DNA from: a bacterium
Lineage (GTDB): Bacteria > UBP6 > UBA1177
Assembly (NCBI GenBank): GCA_017405875.1
Contig: JAFQZM010000040.1
Span: 1 to 64,000, forward strand
DNA: 64,000 nucleotides
Direction of reading: 5' to 3'
Below the pieces are notes generated by a model, which worked only from the letters and a program-made list of their open reading frames with translations, made no database searches and was not told the origin of the DNA. Below, piece after piece: positions 41,506-50,233 of the stretch. Position numbers and translations under genes: made by a program. The first letter of the stretch is position 1; every line of letters starts with the position of its first letter.

Positions 41506-41827
41506 GATGCGCATAACGCGGGAAGCAGGCACATTCCACTACGGCTGGTTCTGCAACCTGGCTATTGATTTCAACAAATCGAAGGAGAGTCCGAAAAAGA
41601 CGGCTTTCTTTATTCCGGAATTCAGCAGCGCAGTGCTTTCTGCGAGCGAGATCGGTGAAATAAGAAATCAGATAAACTATATGCTTGAGGCGGAGGACGA
41701 TGCCGATGAAGAGTTTTTCAACGAATTTAGTGATCCTTTCGCGGTTGAGACGGGCGATCCGTTCGTTGTCGGCGCAGACCCTTTTGAAGTCGATTACGGC
41801 GATCCTTTTGTTGTTTCTGACGAGTGA
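41506..41827 (+). CDS. small acidic protein with DPF repeats, uncertain start
   Basis: 106 residues if translation begins at the ATG at 41506, which has GAAGG upstream; the frame is open further up but without convincing codons. The C-terminal part repeats DPFAVETGDPFVVGADPFE and ends SDE. No family is recognised. The last 44 bases overlap, in another frame, the signal peptide of the next gene, which begins with TTG at 41784. Codon use from 41510 onward looks normal for the window. Confidence 0.5.
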
Positions 41828-42452
41828 GATTTTTTGTGCCGAAGTTTCTCCGCTCGAAGCTTTGGCCGCTTTTCTGAAAGGATATGACGTGACGAGTGAA
41901 TCGCTTGAAAACGATTACAGCTGCATCACTCTTGACGAAATGATCGAACATGCTTTGCGCAATGTTGCAGATCTTGAAAAAGCGGTCGTTTCTGCGCGTA
42001 AAAATACACGTGTTGCAGGGCTTCTGCCTGAAATAAGTTTCTGGGGAAAATATAAAAGCGACGAAAAACTGTATCTCTATCAGCGCAACAACATTGCGGT
42101 AGGCAAAGACTATATCACGGTAGGTCCAGACGACAACAACACAACTTACGGAGACCTTAAATCATACGAAGTCGGCGGAAAAATCAGTTTTGACCTGAAA
42201 AAACTGCTTTATAACCCCGATACGATAAGGTTCGGCGAGCAGGAACACAAACTTTACCTCATGCGGATCGAAATGATCGAGCGGCTGAGCAGTGTCTACT
42301 ATTTTTCGGCAATGATGAAGGCGGCAGAAAGTCTGGGAATTAAAATTCCGGAAGAGCAGATGATAGTTTTCAGAATAATAGATAAGAAAAACAACGGATG
42401 GCTCAGGTCTTATGCGGGTTTTGACCTTTATTCCTGCGGTAAAAAACAATGA
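41784..42452 (+). CDS. exported protein, weakly TolC-like N-terminus (TTG start)
   Basis: 222 residues when started at TTG 41784, which gives a clean signal peptide (MKSITAILLLFLTSEIFCA). An earlier ATG in frame would give an Arg-rich, non-signal start inside the previous gene. Residues about 45-90 (TLDEMIEHALRNVADLEKAV, then ARKNTRVAGLLPEISFWGKY) resemble the first helix pair of TolC-family outer-membrane proteins, but the chain is half the usual length and no second repeat is seen. It may be a short relative or a fragment. It overlaps the next gene by four bases (ATGA). Confidence 0.6.
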   Translation: MKSITAILLLFLTSEIFCAEVSPLEALAAFLKGYDVTSESLENDYSCITLDEMIEHALRNVADLEKAVVSARKNTRVAGLLPEISFWGKYKSDEKLYLYQRNNIAVGKDYITVGPDDNNTTYGDLKSYEVGGKISFDLKKLLYNPDTIRFGEQEHKLYLMRIEMIERLSSVYYFSAMMKAAESLGIKIPEEQMIVFRIIDKKNNGWLRSYAGFDLYSCGKKQ

Positions 42453-43822
42453 GAAAAGTGCTTTTTACGGTAATTTCTGCAGTTTTCTGCATCTCCTGCG
42501 GCCTGGATGCCCCGGAACCTAATGTTTATGCACCTTTCAGGTGTGTTGAAGAACCTGAAAACAGGGTTTATTACCCCGAAGAAAAGCTGGTTTTCAAGTT
42601 CAATTCCGATGTGAATCCAAATTCAGTTGCGTCCGGCTTTTCGGTTTCATCTGAAAATGTGGGAAAGCTCGAATCCATCGTGGTTTCAGGCGATACGGTG
42701 ACTGTTCTGCCGCCTCTTCCGGCAGAGGACAATATTTTCATAACGATGACTTCAGCCCTGAAATCGTCAGACAACAGACCTCTTATGACGGGAGAGCAGT
42801 TTTCTGAAAATAAGGAGATCAGGGAACTTCTGTATGAAACAGGCAAAAAACTGCCTGAAGTTGCCGAAATCATTCCCGACGATTCAAGGAGCATGACCGC
42901 CGCAGTCCGTTTTGACAGCGCGGTCGAGATAAAGTTTTCCGATATCGAACCGAAGCCTGAAGATATGATGAAACTTGATGAGTGGTATGTTTTTCTTTTT
43001 TCGAAAACTGTTGATTCATTCACTGTTAAAAAGGCAAAGTCGGCAGAGCGCGACTACGAACTTGAAAACGTGAAGATAGAACTTCCTTCAAACGAGCCTG
43101 AAAAATCGGAGGTTTCATTCGATTCAAGTGTTACCGATACGACTTTCAGTCTTTCAGTCACAGGAGATTCGGTGATCGCTCTCGCACTTGAAAACAGCTA
43201 TTTTATATGCCGCAAAGGGTGCACTGCCGTTCTTGACGGGCTTGAAGCCGAAAAAAATTATGAAGTGAATGCCGAAGTGTGGACGAAAACCGGCAAAGTG
43301 AATCGGAGTTTTGCAGTTGAAACCGATGAAGCCTCTCCGCACATAATGATTTCCGAAATCATGCACACACCCTCTCTTGAGCCGCAGAAAAGCTGGGAAT
43401 TCGTCGAAATTTACAACTACAGCGCGATGGATTTCGATCTTTCAAACTGCTTTATAGACGACAAAAACGACGGAAAAGGCGTTGATCCGCTGAGTGCGAA
43501 AAATGAAGGATCGGATCTTATTCTTAGGTCCGGAGAAGTCGCCGTTGTAACCGGAAACGAAGCTGCTTTCGGTGATATTCTGCCGCCTTCAGCGCTTTGG
43601 CTCATAGTTGACGACACGACCATCGCCGATTCAGGTCTTACCGGCAATGAATCGGTGCAGATTCTGTGTGACATTGACGGCGTGAGAACTATTGTTGCAG
43701 AAGCAGATCCGGGCAGTTTCAAAACCGATAAGGGCTTTTCGTTTACTGCCGATGCACACGGAAAAAAATGTCAGTCTGAAGTTGAAAACGGAACGCCGGG
43801 AGTTTATGAAGAGTGCAGATGA
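42449..43822 (+). CDS. lipoprotein with Ig-like repeats and lamin-tail domain
   Basis: 457 residues; signal ending CISC (Cys17). Residues about 30-300 look like two or three Ig-like beta-sandwich units (VYYPEEKLVFKFNSDVNP is typical of the bacterial Big_5 type). Residues about 305-440 match the lamin-tail domain: HIMISEIMHTPS, WEFVEIYNYSAMDFDLSNC, then SGEVAVVTGN. Such domains anchor or shape cell-surface assemblies. The start overlaps the upstream gene (ATGA), so the two are translated together. It ends 19 bp from the convergent 43841-44245 gene. Confidence 0.85.
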   Translation: MRKVLFTVISAVFCISCGLDAPEPNVYAPFRCVEEPENRVYYPEEKLVFKFNSDVNPNSVASGFSVSSENVGKLESIVVSGDTVTVLPPLPAEDNIFITMTSALKSSDNRPLMTGEQFSENKEIRELLYETGKKLPEVAEIIPDDSRSMTAAVRFDSAVEIKFSDIEPKPEDMMKLDEWYVFLFSKTVDSFTVKKAKSAERDYELENVKIELPSNEPEKSEVSFDSSVTDTTFSLSVTGDSVIALALENSYFICRKGCTAVLDGLEAEKNYEVNAEVWTKTGKVNRSFAVETDEASPHIMISEIMHTPSLEPQKSWEFVEIYNYSAMDFDLSNCFIDDKNDGKGVDPLSAKNEGSDLILRSGEVAVVTGNEAAFGDILPPSALWLIVDDTTIADSGLTGNESVQILCDIDGVRTIVAEADPGSFKTDKGFSFTADAHGKKCQSEVENGTPGVYEECR

Positions 43823-43840
43823 TTTTGAAGGAGATTTATT

Positions 43841-44245
43841 TCAGTTGTTATACTCGTAACCCGAAGTGATGTCGTCTTCGGTATTTTCCAAGGTGTCGGG
43901 ACCGCAGCTTTTTACGATGAACCCCTCCTTTGAAAGTCCCGGAACCTGGTCAACTTCGCGGACTTCGTAGAATTTGTCCCAATAGTCTTTTGCCGAATCT
44001 CTTCCAGGAACATCGGCTTTCATGTTTGCGCGGATGTATTTCGCCCAGTCTTCGCTGCTTTGGTCGGGAATCCTGCCGTCAACTATGGTGTTGCCGTAGA
44101 TCTGGTGGGCGATCGAATTGACTTCGTGCTGTGTCAGCGTGATTTTTACGATATTCATAAAGTACTCAATCTGTTCTCCGCCTATTCCGGTGAATTTTCC
44201 AAGAATGAATATTGTGGCGCATACGCCTATCATTTTCGCGAACAT
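43841..44245 (-). CDS. small membrane-anchored protein with pseudopilin-like C-terminus
   Basis: 134 residues. An N-terminal hydrophobic segment (MIGVCATIFILGKFTGI) is followed by a soluble domain ending SCGPDTLENTEDDI, a phrase like the calcium-binding C-terminus of type II secretion pseudopilins (GspG/GspH type). A prepilin cleavage site is not evident. Its start overlaps the upstream cNMP-domain gene by 16 bp, and GGAGG lies ten bases before the ATG, inside that gene. It is therefore probably a partner of the cNMP protein. Function unknown. Confidence 0.6.
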   Translation of the reverse strand: MFAKMIGVCATIFILGKFTGIGGEQIEYFMNIVKITLTQHEVNSIAHQIYGNTIVDGRIPDQSSEDWAKYIRANMKADVPGRDSAKDYWDKFYEVREVDQVPGLSKEGFIVKSCGPDTLENTEDDITSGYEYNN

Positions 44246-46335
44246 GATTTCATTACCTCCTCTCCAAGTTGTTCTGCTCTTTCGTTGATGAGCGAATCGA
44301 GTTCCCTGCCGCCCGAAAGCGTGCTTCCGATAACGTTGCAGAAGCTTTCCTTGTCCAGAGTAAACAGCAGCGAATCACTGACAGCTTCAGCCGTCGCAGT
44401 TCTCGGAATGTTTTTGACAAGTGCCATTTCACCGAAGAAATTGCCCGGTTTCAGGACGATGTCGAGGGTCTTGAGCGAGTTGTCGAAGCGTTCGAGATGG
44501 ATGTTTCCTTCCTGAATGAGATAGAATTTGTTTCCTTCGTCGCCCTGTTTGAAAACTACTGTTCCCGCTTTTATCTTTTCGGGTTTGAGATTTTTTATAA
44601 GATATGAAATCTGTTTCTGGCTCATGAAGGAGAATACGGAAGAAGCGAGAAGCATCTTTCCGAGGCGTATTTTGCCGGTGATTTTTTCTCTGTTTTCGGT
44701 GTTCGACGCCAGGAATTTTTCGAACCCTTCGCGGCTTATTTCAAAAACTGCGGTCTGCGTCAGCGTTATGATGCTTGCCGTGCGCGGACCTTTTTCGATA
44801 AGTGCAGTTTCGCCGAAAGAATCTCCCGTTGAAAGCGTTCCCAGAATCTTTTCCGCTCCGTTGTTTCCCGTAACGACGATTTTCGCTTTGCCGGAAACTA
44901 TCGTGTAGAAGTTGTCGCCGGCGTCTCCCTGACGGACTATCGGCGAATTTTTCATGAAGCGGCGCAGTTTTATGTGCCTGCAGAGTTCGGTAAGATCTTC
45001 TTCCTTAAATTCCGCAAAAAGAGGAATTTCTTTTAAAAATCCGATTATTTCTTCTGTTGCAGGAACAGCTTTCGCCGTGATCGTTCCTGCAAGATCTCGC
45101 ATTTTTACAAGCGGTGTCGCAACGACCGAACCGATGTTTCCGCAAGCAATCGCTATAAAACCGGCGAGTGCCGCTATTGCCGGAGTTATCATGAGAAGAA
45201 GGGTAAGCGCGATGAATATTCCGGAAACTATGTCGCCGCCGGTGTATGAAGTGTAAAAATCGGAAAAAAGGTAGCTCATCGTTGATTTTGCGACACTCCA
45301 GAAGTAGCTGTAGACAAAGTAGATCCAGACTAGTCCGAAACTTGAGAGAATCATCATACGTTCTGTTTCGGGCGAAACTTTTTTAAGTGTGAAAACGTCT
45401 TTTATGAAGCGTTTTCTCGCATAGTTGAAGGATTTTCCGCTTCCCGGCATGAAAAAATCGACCATCATCGAAAGCGGGGAAGTGCTTATCGGCGAGAGTG
45501 CTATAAGTCCGCATGCGGTTGAGATCACGTTCATTACAGCCATCATCGGACGGGCTATTTCCAACTGCCACAGAAGAGCGGTAAGTCCCGATACTGCAAA
45601 CGGAGTAAGGAGTATCATCGCATAATGCCTGAGTGCATCGGCGCGTCCTTTGCCTATTATCTGAGCGGAAGATGCTTCGAGATAGAAAAATCCGCATTTG
45701 TTTTTAAGCGTGAGGCGCGCTGTTATGCCGTGGGCTGCAAGGTCTGCGGCGGAAAATACTGCCGGCAGAGAGAGGATCACAAACAGAAAAACGAGGATGA
45801 AAAAGAGCGCCAGAATGTATGCCGTGCCGAGTCCTGCCGCGCCCTGCGTGATCGAAGTGAGAATGTTTACCCCTTTCAGCGAAGGTGCCAGAAATGAGAT
45901 GAGCGAAAGAATAAGCATGATGACGAGAACCGGCAGAGATGTCAGGATTTTTCCCGCCAAAGCAAGAAGGGATGTGGGTTTCAGCTCTTTTTGAGCCAGC
46001 GTTTTTTCATAAAAAGCCTTTTTGTGTGCCGATTTTTTAAGACCTGCGGCACATTCCGGATCAAGCAGATCGTTGTCGTTCAGTTTTTCGATCAGCGTTA
46101 TCAGCTTGTCGAAAACCGACGTGTCACCCTTGTCCAACCTTGATGCCGTGATGTCCGCCAAAGTGTTTTTGCCGTCAAATTCAGAGAGCAGCCTCTGCTC
46201 TAAAAAATCGAGTTTCACGAAATTTCCGTCAGCTTCGGCAAAAAATACCGAGTCCGAAAATCTTGTGACAGAGAGGTTCTTCACCGGCTTAAGCACTGTG
46301 AGTTCGGCATCGTTTCCTACAAAAGAATTTTTCAT
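44230..46335 (-). CDS. membrane protein with two C-terminal cyclic-nucleotide-binding domains
   Basis: 701 residues. Residues about 1-100 resemble a PqqD-like winged-helix domain (FVKLDFLEQRLLSEFDGKNTLADI). Residues about 125-420 contain several membrane spans. Their layout recalls M50 site-2 protease-like proteins that carry PqqD domains, but the HExxH motif is absent (DLAAHGITAR at the comparable place), so any protease function is probably lost. Two cNMP-binding domains follow (about 430-545 and 560-680), with phosphate-binding cassettes FGETALIEKGPRTAS and FGEMALVKNIPRTAT. A cyclic-nucleotide-sensing role is likely. AGGAG precedes the ATG. Confidence 0.82.
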   Translation of the reverse strand: MKNSFVGNDAELTVLKPVKNLSVTRFSDSVFFAEADGNFVKLDFLEQRLLSEFDGKNTLADITASRLDKGDTSVFDKLITLIEKLNDNDLLDPECAAGLKKSAHKKAFYEKTLAQKELKPTSLLALAGKILTSLPVLVIMLILSLISFLAPSLKGVNILTSITQGAAGLGTAYILALFFILVFLFVILSLPAVFSAADLAAHGITARLTLKNKCGFFYLEASSAQIIGKGRADALRHYAMILLTPFAVSGLTALLWQLEIARPMMAVMNVISTACGLIALSPISTSPLSMMVDFFMPGSGKSFNYARKRFIKDVFTLKKVSPETERMMILSSFGLVWIYFVYSYFWSVAKSTMSYLFSDFYTSYTGGDIVSGIFIALTLLLMITPAIAALAGFIAIACGNIGSVVATPLVKMRDLAGTITAKAVPATEEIIGFLKEIPLFAEFKEEDLTELCRHIKLRRFMKNSPIVRQGDAGDNFYTIVSGKAKIVVTGNNGAEKILGTLSTGDSFGETALIEKGPRTASIITLTQTAVFEISREGFEKFLASNTENREKITGKIRLGKMLLASSVFSFMSQKQISYLIKNLKPEKIKAGTVVFKQGDEGNKFYLIQEGNIHLERFDNSLKTLDIVLKPGNFFGEMALVKNIPRTATAEAVSDSLLFTLDKESFCNVIGSTLSGGRELDSLINERAEQLGEEVMKSCSRK

Positions 46336-46437
46336 TGTGCAAACTCCTATTCAAAACAGAATGCCTTAAATGATATTAAATTAACCGTAGATATGCCATT
46401 TTTTTTGTAAAATTAATGAAAAAATTCATTTTTTCAG

Positions 46438-46465
46438 TTGAAATTTAATTTTTATCAGTTATTAT
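46438..46465 (+). promoter_or_regulatory. promoter of a candidate small RNA
   Basis: TTGAAA (46438-46443), 16 bp, TATTAT (46460-46465). It points rightward into a 110-bp stretch without a reading frame. Confidence 0.5.
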
Positions 46466-46471
46466 TGAACG

Positions 46472-46576
46472 TTCTATCACGTGGGGGGACCTCAATCGGA
46501 TTTCCGGTTTTGACCGTTAGGTGCATTTCGGTTTTTTCCCCGACAGCGTTTTTTAACGCTTCTTAGGTTCTTTTTT
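46472..46576 (+). ncRNA. candidate free-standing structured RNA
   Basis: From the predicted start about seven bases after TATTAT the sequence can fold. A GGGG run at 46483-46488 can pair with CCCC at 46538-46541. Inside, ACCT (46489-46492) pairs with AGGT (46519-46522), and CGG (46497-46499) with CCG (46514-46516). It closes with AGCGTT-TTTT-AACGCT (46545-46560), followed by TTCTTTTTT, a plausible terminator. There is no coding frame, and the flanking genes are on the other strand. It does not show the conserved core of SRP RNA, tmRNA or 6S RNA that I know. The rest of the 325-bp gap between nadA and the cNMP gene is AT-rich with nothing else recognised. Confidence 0.4.
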
Positions 46577-46660
46577 CAATATAAATATCTGAATTATATT
46601 TTTGAAATGCGTCCCCTCAATCCCTGTGTTGTTTTTTTGCAATTTTTCCGGAAACTGGTT

Positions 46661-47575
46661 TCAGCCGAGTTCGATCATTTTGTCGATGCAGCGGCGCGCT
46701 TTTTCGATCGTCCCGCTGTCGAGTATGATTTCTTCTCCGCCTCTGCCGCGGACTGCGTTGTAAAGGTCTACCAAAGTGGTGGCTTTCATGTTCTGGCAGA
46801 TGAGATTCTGTGAAAGCGGATAGAAGTTTTTGTCGGGAAATTCGAATGAAAGATGTTCGCAAATGCTGATTTCGGTGCCGATGATGAATTCAGATTTGTC
46901 CGATTTTCTCGCAAAATCCATGATCCCGGATGTTGAGCCGATATAGTCTGCGAGTTCGGTGACTTCGGGTTTGCATTCGGGATGAACGAGAACAAGCGCA
47001 TTAGGATGAGCCGCTTTCGCTTTGTGGACGCTGTCAGCCGAGATTTTTGCATGTGTCGGGCAGCCGCCGTTTAAAAGTTTTATGTTCTTTTCAGGCACCT
47101 GTTTCGCGACGAATGCACCCAGATTGCAGTCCGGAATGAAAAGAATATTTTTGTTTTCGAGTTTTTTCACGATTTTTACTGCCGAAGATGAGGTTACGCA
47201 GACATCGCATATCGTTTTGAGCGAAGTCGTCGTGTTGATGTAGGCAACGACGGTGTAGTCGGGATACTGTTTTTTCACTTCGGAAATTATATCTTTGTCC
47301 ATCTGCTCCGCCATCGGACATCCCGCGGTCGGATTTGCGAGATAAACCGTTTTTTCGGGGGAAAGCAATTTAACCGTTTCAGCCATAAAACGCACTCCGC
47401 ACATAACGACAGTTTTCTGCGGAGCGTCCTTCGCCTTAACGCTGAGCTGAAAGGAATCGCCTGTAAAATCGGCAACTTCCGTGATCTCTCTTGCCTGATA
47501 GCTGTGGGCTAATACGCAGACATCATTCTCTTTTTTGATTCGCAGGATCTCCTGCTGAAGTTCGCAGATATTCAT
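46661..47575 (-). CDS. nadA: quinolinate synthase
   Basis: Condenses iminoaspartate with dihydroxyacetone phosphate to quinolinate in NAD synthesis, using one [4Fe-4S] cluster. The 304-residue product has Cys86 (AGCPMAEQM), Cys172 (GGCPTHAKI) and Cys260 (NLICQNMKATTL) at the expected spacing, plus VLAHSYQ near the start and MCGVRFMAETVKLLSPEKTV. It starts three bases after the hydE stop with AAAGGAG as ribosome site. nadB and nadC are not in the window. Confidence 0.95.
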   Translation of the reverse strand: MNICELQQEILRIKKENDVCVLAHSYQAREITEVADFTGDSFQLSVKAKDAPQKTVVMCGVRFMAETVKLLSPEKTVYLANPTAGCPMAEQMDKDIISEVKKQYPDYTVVAYINTTTSLKTICDVCVTSSSAVKIVKKLENKNILFIPDCNLGAFVAKQVPEKNIKLLNGGCPTHAKISADSVHKAKAAHPNALVLVHPECKPEVTELADYIGSTSGIMDFARKSDKSEFIIGTEISICEHLSFEFPDKNFYPLSQNLICQNMKATTLVDLYNAVRGRGGEEIILDSGTIEKARRCIDKMIELG

Positions 47576-47578
47576 TTT

Positions 47579-48631
47579 TCAACTCCTTTTGACGTTTCCA
47601 ATATCGGTGACGATGTGATAACCGGCGTTTTTTACGCGCATTTCCAGGCATCCGCGGCACTGCGCCGATTCTTCGCCCGTGCATATTTTGTTTTCGTATA
47701 AATCGTAAAGTTTCCGCACCGAAACCGGTGAAAGGTTGGGCATGACGACATTTGCACCTGCTTTTAAGCCGAGTTCGCGCCCCTGCGGATGGATCGTTCC
47801 GAGAGCAGTCGTTGCCGGAAGAAGGGCGTGCGGGAACATTAGGCGCAGGATCGAAACCATTCTTAAAACAAGGGTAAGTTCACCCTGCTTTTTATCGGCA
47901 AACGGCGTTTTTTCGTGCGGAATGAAAGGGCCGATCCCGATCATGTCAGGGTCTAATTCCTGCAGAAAACGGAGGTCTGCGACAAGATTTTTTGTTGTTT
48001 GAAACGGAGAGCCCACCATAAAGCCTGAACCGACCTGATAACCGATTTCCTTGAGGTCGAAAAGGCATCTTTTCCTGTTTTCAGGCGAGAGTTCTGCCGG
48101 ATGGATTTTGTGATAATGCCCGTTATCGGCAGTTTCGTGACGCAGAAGATAGCGGTTTGCCCCCGCATCGAACAACTTTTGATAACTTTCGCGCGACTTT
48201 TCGCCCAAAGAAAGTGTTATCGCGACATCCGGAAAGTTTTTCCTGATATCTGCAACGATTGCGCACATTCTTTCGTCGTTGAAATAAAGGTCTTCGCCGC
48301 CCTGAAGAACGAAAGTGCGGAAGCCGAGAGAGTAACCTTCGCGGCAGCACTCCATGATTTCTTCTTCAGTGAGCCTGTATCTCGTCGCGCTTGTGTTGCT
48401 GCGCCTTATTCCGCAGTAGTAGCAGTTGTTGCGGCAGTAATTTGTCATTTCGATAAGTCCGCGCAGATAAACGGCGTCACCGTAAACTCTTCTGCGAACT
48501 TTGTCGGCCGCAGTTCCGAGAGGTTCAGTCGCCTCTTCGCAGTCGATAAGAGTTGCCAGAGCTTCGTCTGAGAGATTTTTTTCGTCTCTGAGTTTTGCAA
48601 TAAGTTCCGTGATTTCGGGCATTGTCGTCAT
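47579..48631 (-). CDS. hydE: [FeFe]-hydrogenase maturation radical SAM protein HydE
   Basis: 350 residues. The radical SAM motif is CRNNCYYC (Cys66, 70, 73) within MTNYCRNNCYYCGIRRSN, the HydE form of the BioB-like family. A second cluster site CTGEESAQCRGC near the end is also typical of HydE. The start at 48631 follows GGAGGAG by four bases; a longer reading to 48670 would swallow that site. HydE makes the precursor of the diiron ligands with HydF and HydG, neither of which is seen here. It forms an operon with nadA. A related family (PylB/MqnC-like) is less likely because of the C-terminal cluster. Confidence 0.9.
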   Translation of the reverse strand: MTTMPEITELIAKLRDEKNLSDEALATLIDCEEATEPLGTAADKVRRRVYGDAVYLRGLIEMTNYCRNNCYYCGIRRSNTSATRYRLTEEEIMECCREGYSLGFRTFVLQGGEDLYFNDERMCAIVADIRKNFPDVAITLSLGEKSRESYQKLFDAGANRYLLRHETADNGHYHKIHPAELSPENRKRCLFDLKEIGYQVGSGFMVGSPFQTTKNLVADLRFLQELDPDMIGIGPFIPHEKTPFADKKQGELTLVLRMVSILRLMFPHALLPATTALGTIHPQGRELGLKAGANVVMPNLSPVSVRKLYDLYENKICTGEESAQCRGCLEMRVKNAGYHIVTDIGNVKRS

Positions 48632-48661
48632 TTCTCCTCCATGAGCCGAAAACCGACAGTT

Positions 48662-48689
48662 TTTTATCACTGAGGCGGCAATTCGTCAA
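48662..48689 (-). promoter_or_regulatory. hydE-nadA promoter
   Basis: Minus strand: TTGACG (48684-48689), 16 bp, ATAAAA (48662-48667), about 30 bp ahead of the hydE start. Confidence 0.45.
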
Positions 48690-48770
48690 GATTCGGCGGC
48701 GGCAAGTTTTCTTGCTTTAACCCTGTATGCCTGCTAAAAAACGGTGTTGGTCAGACTTCGGCAGAAAGGG

Positions 48771-50120
48771 ATGAAATCAGGTTTTTACAAACGAGTTCTC
48801 GGAATAGCAGTTCCGATTGCGATCCACAATCTTATGATTTCAGCCATAAATATGGCGGATGTCTTCATGGTGGGGCAGCTCGGCGAAGAGGCTATCGCGG
48901 CTCTGGGAATAAGCAACCAGCTCATGTTTCTATTGATCCTCTTTCTTTTCGGAATGGGAAGCGGCGGTCAGATCTTCGTTTCGCAGTTCTACGGAAAAGG
49001 AGATCTGCTCAATCTGCGGCGCGTCATGGGTGTGATCTTAGGGCTTGGAATATGCGTTTCGCTCGCCGCTTTTGTCGGGGCTAGATTTTTTCCCGAAGCG
49101 ATCGTCGGCTTGTTTTCAAACGACGCACCGGTCGTAAAATACGCCTGCGAATACCTGAAAATCGTTTCGTGGAGCTACATTTTTACCGCAGTATCATTCA
49201 TCTATCAGGTCGTTCTGAGAAGCACCGACAGTCCGCGCCTTCCGGTCTATTCGTGTGCTCTGGCGCTTGTCATAAACGTATTTTTCAACTGGATTCTGAT
49301 TTTCGGACACTTCGGTTTTCCTGCGATGGGAATTCAGGGCGCCGCGATTGCGACACTTATTGCCCGAGTTGCCGAAATTGTTTTCACTCTTGCCTATGCC
49401 TACATCAGAAACCTTGCTGCCGCGGCTAGATTCAGTGAGCTTGTAAGCGCGAAAAAAGATCTTTTGAAACAGCTTTTTGTTACTGCAGTGCCGGTTTTCT
49501 TCAATGAGATGACCTGGGCTCTCGGTATTCTGGCGCTAAACTGGATCTACGCGAAACTGGGAACGGAATCTATCGCCGCGCTCAATATTTCCGACAGCGT
49601 GACAAAACTTTTCTTTGCAGCATTCATCGGAATCGGAAACGCCGGAGCGGTTGTTCTCGGGCACGACATCGGAGCGTGTGTCGAAACTGAAAAAGTTTGG
49701 CACACATCGGTGAGACTCGTCAAACTTTCTATCTCGACAGGCGTTTTTCTGTCGATTCTACTTCTTCTCTTCATGAATCCGATTCTTTCCGTTTACAACA
49801 TATCTGAAAGCGTTTACGATCTCGCCTACAAAAGCACTCTTGTCTGGATATTCTTCCTGCCTATAGTTGCGTTCAATAACCTCAATATCGTCGGCATCTT
49901 ACGCAGCGGCGGCGACACGAAGGCTGCGTTTCTCATCGATGTCGGCGCGCTCTGGCTCGTCTCAGTCCCCGTTTCTTTTGCCGGAGCTGTGGCATTCGGT
50001 CTTCCGCTTTACTGGGTCCTCCTCCTCGGAAAAATCGAGGAAGCCATAAAATTCGGCTGGGGCTTCAAACGCTACATCTCGAAAAAATGGATCAAAAATC
50101 TGGTTCGGGAACTGAACTGA
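48771..50120 (+). CDS. MATE-family multidrug/metabolite exporter
   Basis: 449 residues with about twelve membrane spans. Family phrases include ADVFMVGQLGEEAIAALGISNQ and GSGGQIFVSQFYGKGD in the first half, and a second similar half from about residue 230. MATE proteins expel cationic compounds in exchange for sodium or protons. The ATG at 48771 directly follows AAAGGG; a GTG nine codons earlier is possible. It is divergent from hydE. Confidence 0.9.
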   Translation: MKSGFYKRVLGIAVPIAIHNLMISAINMADVFMVGQLGEEAIAALGISNQLMFLLILFLFGMGSGGQIFVSQFYGKGDLLNLRRVMGVILGLGICVSLAAFVGARFFPEAIVGLFSNDAPVVKYACEYLKIVSWSYIFTAVSFIYQVVLRSTDSPRLPVYSCALALVINVFFNWILIFGHFGFPAMGIQGAAIATLIARVAEIVFTLAYAYIRNLAAAARFSELVSAKKDLLKQLFVTAVPVFFNEMTWALGILALNWIYAKLGTESIAALNISDSVTKLFFAAFIGIGNAGAVVLGHDIGACVETEKVWHTSVRLVKLSISTGVFLSILLLLFMNPILSVYNISESVYDLAYKSTLVWIFFLPIVAFNNLNIVGILRSGGDTKAAFLIDVGALWLVSVPVSFAGAVAFGLPLYWVLLLGKIEEAIKFGWGFKRYISKKWIKNLVRELN

Positions 50121-50146
50121 AAATTTGCAGAAAAGTGATTTTTTCC

Positions 50147-50174
50147 TTGCCATGAAAAAATTTTTTTCTATATA
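50147..50174 (+). promoter_or_regulatory. promoter of the DUF1846 gene
   Basis: TTGCCA (50147-50152), 16 bp, TATATA (50169-50174), 60 bp ahead of the start at 50234. Confidence 0.5.
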
Positions 50175-50233
50175 TTGAATCCCGTTTCAGAGTTTTTTTG
50201 AGTTGCAGCTTTAGACGAAAAACGGGGGCAAAA

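Noticed and set aside
44230-46335. Active site-2 metalloprotease
   Set aside because: No HExxH zinc motif is present in the membrane region; the nearest phrase is DLAAHGITAR.
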